Of a stretch of 64,000 nucleotides of DNA, positions 7,905-17,935 are shown piece after piece; position 1 is the stretch's first letter, and every line of letters begins with the position of its first letter. A model generated the notes under the pieces. That model ran no database searches and had not been told where the DNA came from. It saw only the letters and a list, made by a program, of their open reading frames with translations. The DNA comes from Moritella sp. 24 (GTDB taxonomy: Bacteria > Pseudomonadota > Gammaproteobacteria > Enterobacterales > Moritellaceae), in the NCBI RefSeq assembly GCF_018219155.1, contig NZ_CP056123.1, forward strand, positions 496,001 to 560,000, read 5' to 3'. The translations under genes and the position numbers were made by a program.

Positions 7905-9836
7905 ATGCCAACACCGATGTCCACTACTACTTTAGACCTACTGCCACTTGTTATTGCTGGCCCAATCTTACGTCATTGTGATACTCGCCATTTCACGCTG
8001 TGGTTTGTGAGTTCAACTCCCTTGTCTGAACTTAGCTTGAGATTGCAAGGTGCAGATTTTTCACGCCAATTAACCAATGATGAAGTACATACTGTTAAAT
8101 TGGGTAAGCATGCTTATCAATATCTGGTTAATGTGGCGGAAGATGCGTTATTACCTGCGAATGTGGATGTTAAATACCAACTGACGGATGCTATTCAAGG
8201 AGACGTATTCGCGCAAGTTGATGAACTCTGTTATCCGAATTCACACTGCGTCGATAATGTTGAACCTGCACAGCCTAGTGTGCTCGTGAAACCACAAATT
8301 AGTGATTTATTGCACGGCTCTTGTCGTCAACCGCACCATCATAGTGATGATGCATTGGTGGCCGCAGATACGCATTTACAGCAATTATCATCGTTAGATG
8401 AGCGGCCTGCATTACTGATGTTGAGTGGTGACCAAGTCTATGTGGATGATATTGCCGGACCTATGCTACATGCTATCGGACAGGTCATTGATCTGCTAGG
8501 CCTACCAGAAGAAGGGTTTACGGCTGCAAGTATTAATAACAGTCGTGAACTAAGCTATCAACCCGAAGACATGTATCAACGGCATATAAACCTGTTGCCG
8601 AGTACTGAGTATCTAAGTAAAACAGCACTGCATAATTGGTATGTGAACCATGCTATTTTCACGTCTTCATCGGCAGAAAACCATTTGGTGAGTGTTAGTG
8701 AAATTATGGCTTTATATTTGTTGTCGTGGTCGCCGGAGTTATGGGAATTAGTCACTATCCCACGAGATGTGACAGGACTAAGTACAAAAAATTTAAAACG
8801 GTGGCAGCAGCAATGGGATAACCTGTTGGCGTTCAAAGCTGGCCTGATTAAAGTTCGCCGCCTGATGGCGCATTTACCAACGTATATGATATTTGATGAT
8901 CATGACGTAACGGATGATTGGAACTTAACTGCGAAATGGGAAGAAGCGGCTTATGGTCATGCTTTTTCAAAACGGATCATCGGTAATGCCCTGATCGGTT
9001 ATGCCTTATTTCAAGGCTTAGGTAATAACCCACAGGTTATGATTGAAAACCTCGGTGAAGAGTTAGATATGTATTTCTCTCAATTGACTGATGATACTCA
9101 AGATCAGCTTGTTGCGACGTTATTAAAATACGAACAATGGCACTATACCTTAGCCACTTCGCCAAAATTGGTGGTGCTGGATACACGAACGAGACGCTGG
9201 CGTAGTGAGTCCAATTTGGCTAAACCATCTGGATTAATGGATTGGGAAGCGATGATGGAGTTTCAACATGAGTTAGTGGGGGAAGATAAGGTTATCATCG
9301 TATCACCAGCGCCAATGTACGGTGTTAAGGTGATTGAAACGGTACAACGTATTGCGACGATGTGTGGTGCTTCACTATTGGTTGATGCTGAAAACTGGAT
9401 GGCTCACCCTGGTACGGCGAACACATTATTGAGTATCTTTATGCACCGTAAGACACCACAGCAGTTTGTGATTCTATCGGGAGATGTTCATTACTCATTT
9501 GCCTATGAAATTGGGATCCGTTTTCGTCATGGTGGGCCGCAGATATATCAAATTACGTGTAGCGGTTTAAAAAATCAGTTCCCTGAACAATTACTTCCGT
9601 ATTTCGATAAATTAAATGCGTGGTTATATGGTTATTATTCACCGTTAAACTTCTTTACTAAACGTAAACGTATGACTATTCGTGGTTGTAGACCGAACCA
9701 TGATAAGGATAAACGCTTAGTTAATCACAGTGGTATTGGCATGGTGAGTTTTGCTGATAACGGGGCACCAAACAAGATAGCTGTATTGCACAGTGATATG
9801 ACCGAAACTCTATTTATACCGCCAAAACATGATTAA
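7905..9836 (+). CDS. PhoD-like metallophosphatase family protein
   Basis: A 643-residue protein of the PhoD/alkaline phosphatase D superfamily. Family motifs are all visible: GSCRQPHHHSDD near 137-148, the metal-binding LSGDQVYVDD near 168-177, FDDHDVTDDWN near 328-338 and SGDVHYSF near 524-531. No signal peptide is evident, so it is probably cytoplasmic or loosely membrane-associated, unlike classical secreted PhoD. The substrate cannot be told from sequence; phosphodiesters or phosphoanhydrides are possible. It stands 44 bases after ygfX and 66 before the DUF4442 gene, so a shared transcript is possible. ATG 7905 fits; a second ATG is 5 codons later. Confidence 0.8.
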   Translation: MPTPMSTTTLDLLPLVIAGPILRHCDTRHFTLWFVSSTPLSELSLRLQGADFSRQLTNDEVHTVKLGKHAYQYLVNVAEDALLPANVDVKYQLTDAIQGDVFAQVDELCYPNSHCVDNVEPAQPSVLVKPQISDLLHGSCRQPHHHSDDALVAADTHLQQLSSLDERPALLMLSGDQVYVDDIAGPMLHAIGQVIDLLGLPEEGFTAASINNSRELSYQPEDMYQRHINLLPSTEYLSKTALHNWYVNHAIFTSSSAENHLVSVSEIMALYLLSWSPELWELVTIPRDVTGLSTKNLKRWQQQWDNLLAFKAGLIKVRRLMAHLPTYMIFDDHDVTDDWNLTAKWEEAAYGHAFSKRIIGNALIGYALFQGLGNNPQVMIENLGEELDMYFSQLTDDTQDQLVATLLKYEQWHYTLATSPKLVVLDTRTRRWRSESNLAKPSGLMDWEAMMEFQHELVGEDKVIIVSPAPMYGVKVIETVQRIATMCGASLLVDAENWMAHPGTANTLLSIFMHRKTPQQFVILSGDVHYSFAYEIGIRFRHGGPQIYQITCSGLKNQFPEQLLPYFDKLNAWLYGYYSPLNFFTKRKRMTIRGCRPNHDKDKRLVNHSGIGMVSFADNGAPNKIAVLHSDMTETLFIPPKHD

Positions 9837-9902
9837 ATTCATACTTAGTTAAATTTCATTCGTGTTAGCCTTTATTTTCAATGCATTATAAGGGCTAAAT
9901 GG

Positions 9903-10424
9903 ATGAAGCTATTCAACTTATTGTCAGATACAACGAAATACACACTATTCCTACGATTATTCACACTTCTTAAAGTACCCTCGTTATTTTATGTTCGACC
10001 TTCAGTTCATCAACTTGATGAACGTATTTGTACTATTAAGATCCCGTTTAAAAGACGTAATAAGAATCACATGAATTCGATGTTTGTGGGGGTGCTTGCA
10101 AGTGGCGCTGACTGTGCGGGTGTATTAGCAGCAATGCACAAAACTCAGATGAAAGGCGTTAAGGTGGCTTTTGCGCTAAAATCGATGCAGGTCGATTTTA
10201 TTAAACGTGCAGAGGGGGATACTTATTTTACTTGTGAGCAAGGACTTGATATTGCCCAGTATGTAAAGGAGGCGGTGATTACTGGCGAGCGATTAAATAG
10301 ACCGATTAAGATTATTGCGACTTGCCCTGAGAGTAGTGGCGATGAACCTGTTGCCGCATTTACTTTAATGTTGTCATTGAAAAGTATGAAGCAATCAACC
10401 GACATAAATAAGGTTGCAGCTTAA
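9903..10424 (+). CDS. DUF4442 hotdog-fold protein (PaaI-like)
   Basis: A 173-residue protein similar to the DUF4442 group of hotdog-fold proteins related to acyl-CoA thioesterases. The central segment NSMFVGVLASGADCAGVLAA resembles the helix that runs through the hotdog fold, flanked by strands. A thioesterase activity is inferred from the fold only. The C-terminal MLSLKSMKQ tail is charged and probably flexible. The ATG follows AGGGC at a reasonable distance. A strong terminator ends this stretch, so it may share an operon with the phosphatase upstream. Confidence 0.7.
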   Translation: MKLFNLLSDTTKYTLFLRLFTLLKVPSLFYVRPSVHQLDERICTIKIPFKRRNKNHMNSMFVGVLASGADCAGVLAAMHKTQMKGVKVAFALKSMQVDFIKRAEGDTYFTCEQGLDIAQYVKEAVITGERLNRPIKIIATCPESSGDEPVAAFTLMLSLKSMKQSTDINKVAA

Positions 10425-10430
10425 TATGAA

Positions 10431-10459
10431 AAAAAAAGCAGCTAGTTAGCTGCTTTTTT
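10431..10459. terminator. Terminator after the DUF4442 gene
   Basis: GCAGC at 10438-10442 pairs with GCTGC at 10449-10453, with the stem extended inward by TA. An A-run before and T-run after make it bidirectional, serving this gene and the convergent nadB. Confidence 0.85.
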
Positions 10460-10490
10460 GTGTTTATTCTCATGACTAATTAGCCGCAAG

Positions 10491-12095
10491 CTATACCTTA
10501 GGTTGTAAGATCGTTGGCTCTGGTTCGTCAAATTGCTCTGGGTAGTCAAGTGTGTAGTGCAAGCCGCGACTTTCTTTACGTTCTAATGCACAACGGATAA
10601 TTAAATCTGCAACTGTGACGAGGTTTCTTAATTCTAATAAGTTGTTGCTGACGCGGAAGTTACTATAGTACTCATCAATTTCTTGTTGTAATAGATTCAC
10701 ACGACGCAGCGCACGCTCTAGACGTTTCGTTGTTCTTACAATCCCAACATAATCCCACATAAACAGACGCAGCTCATGCCAGTTATGTTGAATAATCACT
10801 TCTTCATCAGAGTTAGTTACTTTGCTCTCATCCCAAGCTGGAATGCAGTAATTTTTACGCTGTTTATGTAACTTAGACAGGATATCTTCTGCTGCCGCGT
10901 GTGCAAAAACAATACACTCTAATAATGAATTACTCGCGAGACGATTTGCACCGTGTAAGCCAGTATAAGCAACTTCACCTATCGCATATAAGCCGCGCAT
11001 GTCAGTTTGACCTGTTAAGTCAGTCATGACACCACCACAGGTATAATGGGCTGCTGGTACGGCTGGTATCGGATCTGTCGTGATATCAATACCTAACTTT
11101 AAGCAACGTTCATAAATAGTCGGGAAGTGGTTAATAATAAATTCAGCAGGTTTGTGGCTGATATCTAAATAAACACAGTCACTACCAAGACGTTTCATTT
11201 CAAAATCGATAGCACGGGCAACAATGTCACGAGGAGCAAGCTCTGCTCGTTCATCGAAGCTAGGCATAAAACGTGTGCCATCGGCATGACGTAAATAAGC
11301 GCCTTCACCACGTAATGCTTCTGTTAATAAGAAGTTCTTTGCATCTGGGTGGAATAAGCAGGTAGGGTGAAATTGATTGAATTCCATGTTTGCCACACGA
11401 CAACCTGCGCGCCATGCCATTGCAATGCCATCACCACTCGATACATCGGGGTTACTGGTATATTGGTAAACTTTACTTGCACCACCCGTTGCCAAAATAA
11501 CAAAGCGTGCTTTAATTACTTCTACTTTTTCGGCTTCTCGGTTCCAAACATAGGCACCAACAATACGGTTGGTTGCTTGGTTTAGCTGTTTTGTCGAGAT
11601 CAGGTCAACCGCGTTAAAGCGTTCCATTAAGGTAATGTTAGGGTGTTGGCTAACATTATCAATTAAGGTTGTTTGTACTGCTTTACCTGTTGCATCCGCG
11701 GCATGCAGAATACGGCGATGGCTGTGGCCGCCTTCTTTGGTGAGGTGGTATTGCTGGTCACCATTGTCGTCAGAGACTTGATCAAAAGGTGCCCCTTTAT
11801 CAATTAACCAGTTTAAACTGGTAGCAGCACTACTCGCTGTAAAGCTAACCGTTTCTTCATCACATAAGCCTGCACCCGCGATAAGCGTATCGGCAACGTG
11901 GCCTTCAATACTGTCAGATTCATCAAAAACAGCGGCAATACCGCCTTGGGCATAGAGCGTTGAACCTTCTGTTAGGCTGCTTTTACTCAACACTGTGACT
12001 TTAGCGTGATCTGCTAATTTTAAGGCCAGCGAGAGTCCTGCGGCACCACTGCCGATAATCAGTACATCGCTTTGGTATTCCGCATTTGTTCTCAT
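10491..12095 (-). CDS. nadB: L-aspartate oxidase NadB
   Basis: FAD enzyme that oxidises L-aspartate to iminoaspartate, the first step of NAD synthesis; NadA is its usual partner. The length of 534 residues matches E. coli. The N-terminal dinucleotide-binding motif is [18 protein letters not shown]. The succinate dehydrogenase/fumarate reductase fold carries GGVMTDLTG and [13 protein letters not shown], and the C-terminal [13 protein letters not shown] motif is typical of NadB. It is divergent from rpoE, as in E. coli. The start ATG follows GGAAAC within the 235-base divergent region. Confidence 0.97.
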   Translation of the reverse strand: MRTNAEYQSDVLIIGSGAAGLSLALKLADHAKVTVLSKSSLTEGSTLYAQGGIAAVFDESDSIEGHVADTLIAGAGLCDEETVSFTASSAATSLNWLIDKGAPFDQVSDDNGDQQYHLTKEGGHSHRRILHAADATGKAVQTTLIDNVSQHPNITLMERFNAVDLISTKQLNQATNRIVGAYVWNREAEKVEVIKARFVILATGGASKVYQYTSNPDVSSGDGIAMAWRAGCRVANMEFNQFHPTCLFHPDAKNFLLTEALRGEGAYLRHADGTRFMPSFDERAELAPRDIVARAIDFEMKRLGSDCVYLDISHKPAEFIINHFPTIYERCLKLGIDITTDPIPAVPAAHYTCGGVMTDLTGQTDMRGLYAIGEVAYTGLHGANRLASNSLLECIVFAHAAAEDILSKLHKQRKNYCIPAWDESKVTNSDEEVIIQHNWHELRLFMWDYVGIVRTTKRLERALRRVNLLQQEIDEYYSNFRVSNNLLELRNLVTVADLIIRCALERKESRGLHYTLDYPEQFDEPEPTILQPKV

Positions 12096-12124
12096 AGTTT
12101 CCGCTCTATTTGTAGTATGCTGTT

Positions 12125-12229
12125 ATGACTAACTCTTAAGTAGGCATTATAAGCTTTAAATCTCGGGCAATAAAAAGGTATTTTGATTTATTTAGCCTTA
12201 TTTTGATTTATTTAGCGCGATGACTAACT
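12125..12229. repeat. Direct repeats between nadB and rpoE
   Basis: An 18-base unit beginning TATTTTGATT occurs at 12179-12196 and again at 12199-12216, a period of 20. A separate 10-base direct repeat, ATGACTAACT, lies at 12125-12134 and 12220-12229, outside the first pair. Two-turn spacing suggests stacked regulator sites on one face of the helix, but no known factor is recognised. Confidence 0.6.
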
Positions 12230-12246
12230 TTATTTGGTGTTAAAAC

Positions 12247-12273
12247 GAACTTTATTTATATAACGCAGTCTGA
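12247..12273 (+). promoter_or_regulatory. Sigma-E promoter of rpoE
   Basis: GAACTT (12247-12252), a 16-base spacer, then TCTGA (12269-12273). This matches the RpoE consensus GGAACTT-N16-TCTGA, so rpoE should activate its own operon. A start near 12280 gives a leader of about 50 bases. Confidence 0.85.
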
Positions 12274-12319
12274 AAATTACGCATTAGTAATACTAGTGTC
12301 ATCAGAATAATAAGAGGTT

Positions 12320-12331
12320 ATGAGTTACTAA
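12320..12331 (+). CDS. Mini-ORF (MSY) overlapping the rpoE start
   Basis: ATG-AGT-TAC-TAA: the stop shares its last base with the rpoE ATG at 12331. AGAGG at 12313-12317 sits only 2 bases before this ATG, and 13 before the rpoE ATG, so either start could use it poorly. It might couple translation, as rseD does in E. coli, or be chance. Confidence 0.35.
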   Translation: MSY

Positions 12332-12909
12332 TGAGTGCAAAAGAAACGGACTTGCAATTAGTTGAGCGAGTTCAAGGCGGTGACAAGGCCGCATTTAATT
12401 TATTGGTGACTAAATACCAACAAAAAGTTGCGAACCTGATCTCACGTTATGTTTCAGCCAGCGGTGACGTTGCGGATGTGACTCAGGAAGTGTTCATTAA
12501 AGCCTATCGTGCCTTACCTAACTTTAGGGGCGACAGTGCGTTTTATACCTGGCTATATCGTATTGCCAGTAATACAGCTAAGAATTATTTAATTGCACAA
12601 AGTAGACGACCACCTGCGAATGATATTGACGCGGCAGATGCGGAGTTCTATGAAGGCAATGATGGAATGCGTGAATCATCAACACCCGAACGCGTTATTT
12701 TAGCGGAAGAAATGAAAGCAGTTATTTTTTCAGTTATTGATGGGTTACCAGATGAGTTACGTACCGCGATAACACTACGTGAAATGGAAGGCATGAGTTA
12801 TGACGATATTAGTATTGTCATGGGCTGCCCAGTGGGTACTGTTCGCTCACGTATCTTTCGAGCGCGTGAAGCGATTGAAGTGAAATTGAAACCCTTACTT
12901 CAACAGTAA
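12331..12909 (+). CDS. rpoE: RNA polymerase sigma factor RpoE (sigma-E)
   Basis: Extracytoplasmic-function sigma factor directing the response to misfolded outer-membrane proteins. The 192 residues match E. coli (191). Region 2 is DVTQEVFIKAYRALPNF with FYTWLYRIASNTAKN after it; region 4 ends MGCPVGTVRSRIFRAREAIE, the DNA-binding helix-turn-helix for the -35 element. It is followed by rseA, rseB and rseC in the standard order, and its own sigma-E promoter lies upstream. The start is fixed by homology, as no other in-frame start exists nearby. Confidence 0.98.
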   Translation: MSAKETDLQLVERVQGGDKAAFNLLVTKYQQKVANLISRYVSASGDVADVTQEVFIKAYRALPNFRGDSAFYTWLYRIASNTAKNYLIAQSRRPPANDIDAADAEFYEGNDGMRESSTPERVILAEEMKAVIFSVIDGLPDELRTAITLREMEGMSYDDISIVMGCPVGTVRSRIFRAREAIEVKLKPLLQQ

Positions 12910-12950
12910 GTTAAACACAGATTACGGACGAGTAAATTTAGGTATTTATT

Positions 12951-13499
12951 ATGATAGAAAAAGAACGTTTATCCTCCATAGTAGACAATGAAAATATTGA
13001 TGTAGCACTACTCGATGAATTGGGTAAAGATAAGGCACTTTCTTCAAGTTGGCAACATTACCATCTCATTGGTGATGTGATGCGTGGAGAAACACCTGCA
13101 ACGGTTAATTTAGATCTAACCCGTGCCATCACTGACGCCATTGCACAAGAACCGGTACTTACTATGCCGAAAGAAAGTGCTAACGACAGCTCTTTTTATC
13201 AAAAAGTAATACAGCCTTGGTTGAAAACCGGTGGTCAATTTGCCATTGCAGCATCGGTCGCGCTAATGGTTATTACAGGTGTGCAATACAGTAATACTGA
13301 AGCACCGATCACTGGGCTTGAACCTGCGCTAAACGTAATGCCATTTGCAGGTGTTGCATCGCCAGTAAGTTTTAGTGTTGAATCACCTGATTCACGTCAA
13401 GTGCAGCCTGAATTTACCGATGAAGAAAAAGTAGAACAAGTACGTCGTATTAATGCGTTTGTACTTGATCATCAATTACAAAAACGCATCCAGCAATAA
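12951..13499 (+). CDS. rseA: Anti-sigma-E factor RseA
   Basis: Single-pass inner-membrane protein (182 residues) that holds RpoE inactive in the cytoplasm. DegS and then RseP cut it under envelope stress. The N-terminal anti-sigma domain contains SSSWQHYHLIGDVMRGE; a membrane segment lies near residues 97-115 (FAIAASVALMVITGVQY); the rest is periplasmic and would bind RseB. It begins 42 bases after rpoE and precedes rseB by 15 bases, so all are one operon. The periplasmic part is poorly conserved, as in the family. Confidence 0.95.
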   Translation: MIEKERLSSIVDNENIDVALLDELGKDKALSSSWQHYHLIGDVMRGETPATVNLDLTRAITDAIAQEPVLTMPKESANDSSFYQKVIQPWLKTGGQFAIAASVALMVITGVQYSNTEAPITGLEPALNVMPFAGVASPVSFSVESPDSRQVQPEFTDEEKVEQVRRINAFVLDHQLQKRIQQ

Positions 13500-13514
13500 T
13501 ATAGTGAGCCAGTA

Positions 13515-14555
13515 ATGTTCAAAAAAAGTGTTGGTGTGTGGATATTGTTGTCTTCATTTTTTACGCCAATGGTTTGGAGTGCAGTCGCTCCAGCCAATGA
13601 TAATGACGATAACAGTGTGGCTAAGCACAATGTTCCAGCGGAACAGCAATTATCTGCTGACGCATTGTTAGATAATATGAAAGCGGCTTTTAAGCAGTTA
13701 AATTATGATCTTTCTTATGTCGAAATTGAACGTGGAAGAATTACCCCTATGCGTTACAGCCATGGGTTAATTGATGGCGTGTCTGTCGGACACTTATTGT
13801 CATTAAATGGTAATCCACGAGAATATTTACGCCGTGGCAACATCACGAGCTTTTTTGAAGCCGAACAAGCTGGTTACTCATTATCATCAACGGCGATTCC
13901 TGGGCTATTATTTAATTTAATGGCGACAGAATTAACGCTTGATGAGAGTTTATACCAAGCGATCTATGTCGGTGGTAAATCACGTGTGACAGGGCGCTTA
14001 AGCCAAGTTGTTCGTGTGGTGCCGAATGATAAATACCGTTTTGGTTATTTAATTTGGGTAGATTTAACAACCAATTTACCGCTACGTATTGATATGATCA
14101 AAGACAGTGGCGAAGTCGTATTCCAAGTGATGGCCATTTCGTTATATCAATTTCCAGATGTAACACCGTGGTTAGAGCAGTTAAATGCAGTGAAATTACC
14201 CCCTGTTTTATCTGCAATGCAAACACAAGCCTTAATGCCTGAACCGACTAAATCGGAATGGAAAGCAGCTTGGATACCGAATGGATTTAAATTGATTGTG
14301 AGTAATAAACATCAGATAGCAGGTATTAATCAGACTATTGATTATATGCAGTTTTCCGATGGGCTTGTTGATATTTCAATTTACATCAACACCAATGCGA
14401 AAGCAGGTAGTTTAAGTCAAGGATTAGGTGTATCAGGGCAAATTAGTTTACAATCTAAGATCACTGATGATATTGAGATTGTCGTTGTCGGAGAAGTACC
14501 GAGTATGACAGCTAAAAAAATAGCGGACTCCGTCGTTCGAAATCTTGATAACTAA
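13515..14555 (+). CDS. rseB: Sigma-E regulatory protein RseB
   Basis: Periplasmic protein that binds RseA and protects it from DegS; lipopolysaccharide is thought to release it. It has a signal peptide (MFKKSVGVWILLSSFFTPMV) with cleavage near residue 22-25, a large N-terminal MucB/LolA-like beta domain and a smaller C-terminal domain beginning near residue 230. Length of 346 is slightly longer than E. coli RseB (318). The start ATG is 15 bases from the rseA stop. The identification rests on gene order and domain character and is secure. Confidence 0.94.
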   Translation: MFKKSVGVWILLSSFFTPMVWSAVAPANDNDDNSVAKHNVPAEQQLSADALLDNMKAAFKQLNYDLSYVEIERGRITPMRYSHGLIDGVSVGHLLSLNGNPREYLRRGNITSFFEAEQAGYSLSSTAIPGLLFNLMATELTLDESLYQAIYVGGKSRVTGRLSQVVRVVPNDKYRFGYLIWVDLTTNLPLRIDMIKDSGEVVFQVMAISLYQFPDVTPWLEQLNAVKLPPVLSAMQTQALMPEPTKSEWKAAWIPNGFKLIVSNKHQIAGINQTIDYMQFSDGLVDISIYINTNAKAGSLSQGLGVSGQISLQSKITDDIEIVVVGEVPSMTAKKIADSVVRNLDN

Positions 14556-14642
14556 TTTATGCTAATAATCGTGACTGGGTTTAAGAATACATACGCGTAT
14601 TTTTAAATCAGTCACGATTGTTTTAAACAAGGTTTCACCGAT

Positions 14643-15122
14643 ATGATTATTGAAACAGCGGTTGTTAAAAATGTTACTGGAGATCAAGTTTCGGTGCAAT
14701 GTGAAAGCCAGTCCGCGTGCAACCATTGCCATGCCAGCGATAACTGTGGCACGGGTACCGTCGCTAAAGCATTCCCGCATCGAATACACAGTTTCACTGT
14801 CACTAAAACAGCAGGTGTTGTTACCGGTGATAAAATCGAAATTGGCTTACCTGAGAAGAACCTTGTCACCAGCGCAATGTTGGTTTATTTATTACCATTA
14901 GCGACAATTTTACTCTCTCTTGGCCTTGGTCAATATTTATCACAAACTTTACAATTTGAAGGTGAAGGTTTGGTTATTCTCGCCGCTTTTATCGGGGGAG
15001 GCCTTGGTTTTAGTTGTACCCGTAAATTAAGCGCTAAATTCGATCAACGGTTTGATTTTAAACCTAAAATGATAGGTGTAGTGACTCAATCGGAAGTGAT
15101 AGGGCAATGGCGTGTTGATTAA
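14643..15122 (+). CDS. rseC: SoxR-reducing/sigma-E regulator RseC
   Basis: Small inner-membrane protein (159 residues). The N-terminal cysteine cluster CESQSACNHCHASDNCG probably binds metal or an Fe-S centre. Two membrane segments follow (about 75-95 and 102-123), and the tail is charged. In E. coli it has a minor positive effect on sigma-E and joins the RsxABCDGE system that reduces SoxR. It lies 87 bases after rseB, so it may share the operon or have its own promoter. The ATG follows a poor ribosome site. Confidence 0.93.
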   Translation: MIIETAVVKNVTGDQVSVQCESQSACNHCHASDNCGTGTVAKAFPHRIHSFTVTKTAGVVTGDKIEIGLPEKNLVTSAMLVYLLPLATILLSLGLGQYLSQTLQFEGEGLVILAAFIGGGLGFSCTRKLSAKFDQRFDFKPKMIGVVTQSEVIGQWRVD

Positions 15123-15214
15123 AAGCAATTGAAAGATAGCAGTCATCCCGTAAATCCGTTAAAATCCGCCTCATTACGTGTCATATCTACTAAGTATTGG
15201 ATATTATCTAACTC

Positions 15215-17011
15215 ATGAAACACATTCGTAACTTTTCAATTATTGCTCATATCGATCACGGTAAATCAACTTTATCTGATCGTTTGATTTCGCATTGCGG
15301 TGGTTTATCCGACCGTGAAATGGCTGCACAGGTTCTTGACTCAATGGATATTGAGCGCGAGCGTGGCATTACAATTAAAGCACAAAGCGTAACACTGAAC
15401 TATAAGGCAAAGGATGGTGAAACTTACCAACTTAACTTTATTGATACTCCAGGACACGTGGACTTCAGCTATGAGGTTTCTCGCTCATTAGCAGCTTGTG
15501 AGGGTGCTTTACTTGTTGTCGACGCTGGTCAAGGCGTAGAAGCACAGACCCTAGCAAACTGTTATACAGCGATGGAAATGGATCTGGAAGTTGTGCCAAT
15601 CCTGAATAAAATCGATTTACCTGCGGCCGATCCTGATCGCGTAGCAGAAGAAATCGAAGATATCATCGGTATCGATGCAATGGAAGCAACACGTTGCTCT
15701 GCAAAAACGGGTTTAGGTATCGAAGACGTACTTGAAACAATTGTAAGAGAAATTCCATGTCCAGCAGAAGGTTCTGAAGAAGCACCGCTACAAGCTCTGA
15801 TCATTGATTCATGGTTTGATAACTACCAAGGTGTTGTATCTTTGGTACGTATTACTAATGGTGTATTACGCAAAGGCGATAAAATCACTGTTATGTCAAC
15901 GGGTGAATCTCATCTTGTTGATAAAGTGGGTATCTTCACACCAAAACAAACTGATACCAACATACTGCATTGCGGTGAAGTAGGTTTCGTTATCTGTGGT
16001 ATTAAAGATATTTTAGGCGCACCAGTAGGTGATACGCTAACAAATACTCGTCGCCCAGCTGACGCACCTGTACCAGGTTTCAGTAAAGTTAAACCTCAGG
16101 TTTATGCGGGCATGTTCCCAATTAGCTCTGACGACTATGAAGCGTTCCGTGATGCACTTGGTAAGCTAAGTCTAAATGATGCGTCGTTATTCTATGAACC
16201 AGAGAGCTCTACAGCACTTGGTTTTGGTTTCCGTTGTGGTTTCTTAGGTTTACTACACATGGAAATCATTCAAGAGCGTTTAGAACGTGAATACGATCTT
16301 GATTTGATTACGACTGCACCAACGGTTGTTTACGAAGTTGAAACCAAAAAAGGTGAAATTGTTTACGTTGATAGCCCAGCTAAATTACCAGCGTTAAACG
16401 ATATCGAAGAAATTCGTGAACCAATCGCAGAATGTAACATTCTAGTGCCACAAGAATACCTAGGTAACGTAATTACCCTGTGTATTGATAAGCGTGGTGT
16501 ACAAACTAAGATGGATTATCACGGTAAGCAAGTTGCATTAACTTACGAGATCCCAATGGGTGAAGTAGTAATGGACTTCTTTGACCGTTTGAAATCAACA
16601 AGCCGTGGTTATGCGTCACTTGATTATTCTTTCGCATACTTCAATCCTGCCGATATGGTACGTGTTGACGTATTAATTAATAGCGACCGCGTTGATGCAT
16701 TAGCAATGATCACACACCGTGATAATTCGATGAACCGTGGGCGTCTATTAGTTGAAAAGATGAAAGACTTAATTCCACGTCAAATGTTCAACATCGCGAT
16801 TCAAGCGGTTATCGGCTCACAAGTTATTGCTCGTAGTACTGTTAAGCAAATGCGTAAAAACGTAATTGCAAAATGTTATGGCGGTGATGTAAGTCGTAAG
16901 AAGAAACTGCTACAGAAACAGAAAGACGGTAAGAAACGTATGAAGCAAGTTGGTAATGTTGAGGTTCCTCAAGAAGCCTTCTTAGCTGTGTTGCATATCG
17001 GAAAGGACTAG
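15215..17011 (+). CDS. lepA: Elongation factor 4 (LepA)
   Basis: Ribosomal GTPase that resembles EF-G and has been proposed to back-translocate stalled ribosomes or to help initiation and ribosome assembly. The 598 residues match E. coli (599). G1 is AHIDHGKST, the switch region is [14 protein letters not shown]3 is DTPGHVDF, and G4 is NKIDLP. The family-specific C-terminus ends in [18 protein letters not shown]. lepB follows 7 bases after the stop, the usual lepA-lepB pair. Confidence 0.98.
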   Translation: MKHIRNFSIIAHIDHGKSTLSDRLISHCGGLSDREMAAQVLDSMDIERERGITIKAQSVTLNYKAKDGETYQLNFIDTPGHVDFSYEVSRSLAACEGALLVVDAGQGVEAQTLANCYTAMEMDLEVVPILNKIDLPAADPDRVAEEIEDIIGIDAMEATRCSAKTGLGIEDVLETIVREIPCPAEGSEEAPLQALIIDSWFDNYQGVVSLVRITNGVLRKGDKITVMSTGESHLVDKVGIFTPKQTDTNILHCGEVGFVICGIKDILGAPVGDTLTNTRRPADAPVPGFSKVKPQVYAGMFPISSDDYEAFRDALGKLSLNDASLFYEPESSTALGFGFRCGFLGLLHMEIIQERLEREYDLDLITTAPTVVYEVETKKGEIVYVDSPAKLPALNDIEEIREPIAECNILVPQEYLGNVITLCIDKRGVQTKMDYHGKQVALTYEIPMGEVVMDFFDRLKSTSRGYASLDYSFAYFNPADMVRVDVLINSDRVDALAMITHRDNSMNRGRLLVEKMKDLIPRQMFNIAIQAVIGSQVIARSTVKQMRKNVIAKCYGGDVSRKKKLLQKQKDGKKRMKQVGNVEVPQEAFLAVLHIGKD

Positions 17012-17018
17012 ATAAATA

Positions 17019-17933
17019 ATGGCAACCTATTTTTCATTGATATTGGTACTGGTTACGTTTGTTAGCGGTATTATTTGGGCGTTAGATAAACTGGTTTGGG
17101 AAAAAGCACGTGCCGAGAAAGTCGCATTTGCTAAGTCTCAAGCTGAATTACCTGCTGAGGCAATTGCTAAATTAGGACAAGAATCGTTTGTTGTTGAAAA
17201 TGCAAAATCGATCTTCCCTGTGATTGCAGCGGTAATGATTTTGCGTTCATTTTTATACGAACCATTTCAAATTCCATCAGGTTCGATGATGCCGACATTA
17301 TTAGTTGGTGACTTCATCTTGGTTGAAAAATTTAGTTATGGCGTTAAAGATCCGGTATTACGTTCTACACTTATCGAAACAGGTAAGCCTGAGCGTGGCG
17401 ATGTGGCAGTATTTAAATACCCACCACAGCCAACCGTTGATTACATTAAACGTGTAATCGGGTTACCGGGTGATCGTATCGCTTATCGTGGAAAACAGGT
17501 TTTCGTTCAAAAAGCATGTTCTGGAACAGACTGCACAGGGTTTAAAAAACTCGATCTTAACTTAGTAGAAATTGGTAAGTTTAAAGATCAAATGGTTGAA
17601 TTACAGCAATATACAGAGCAACTTGGGGATGTTAAACATAACATTTTAATTAACCCTAGCCGCCCTGATTTAGCGCGTGATTTTTATCAGCAAGATAATC
17701 CGCCAACCCGTCAATATGAATGGGTTGTACCGGACGGTCATTACTTCATGATGGGTGATAACCGAGATAATAGTGCTGATAGCCGTTTTTGGGGTTTTGT
17801 TCCAGAAGCAAACTTAGTCGGCAAGGCTGTGTTCATTTGGACTAGTTTCGAATTTGAACGCGACCAAGATTCTTTATTACCGAGTTGGATACCAACTGGT
17901 ATACGCTTTAGTCGTATTGGCAAGTTAAAATAA
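17019..17933 (+). CDS. lepB: Signal peptidase I
   Basis: Inner-membrane serine protease that removes signal peptides from exported proteins. Its 304 residues compare with 324 in E. coli. Two membrane segments (about 4-22 and 64-82) precede the catalytic site [10 protein letters not shown] (Ser89) and the general base [12 protein letters not shown] (Lys144). The later [18 protein letters not shown] box is also present. It starts 7 bases after lepA and ends 2 bases before rnc, so it is part of one operon. There is no sign of truncation. Confidence 0.97.
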   Translation: MATYFSLILVLVTFVSGIIWALDKLVWEKARAEKVAFAKSQAELPAEAIAKLGQESFVVENAKSIFPVIAAVMILRSFLYEPFQIPSGSMMPTLLVGDFILVEKFSYGVKDPVLRSTLIETGKPERGDVAVFKYPPQPTVDYIKRVIGLPGDRIAYRGKQVFVQKACSGTDCTGFKKLDLNLVEIGKFKDQMVELQQYTEQLGDVKHNILINPSRPDLARDFYQQDNPPTRQYEWVVPDGHYFMMGDNRDNSADSRFWGFVPEANLVGKAVFIWTSFEFERDQDSLLPSWIPTGIRFSRIGKLK

Positions 17934-17935
17934 TT

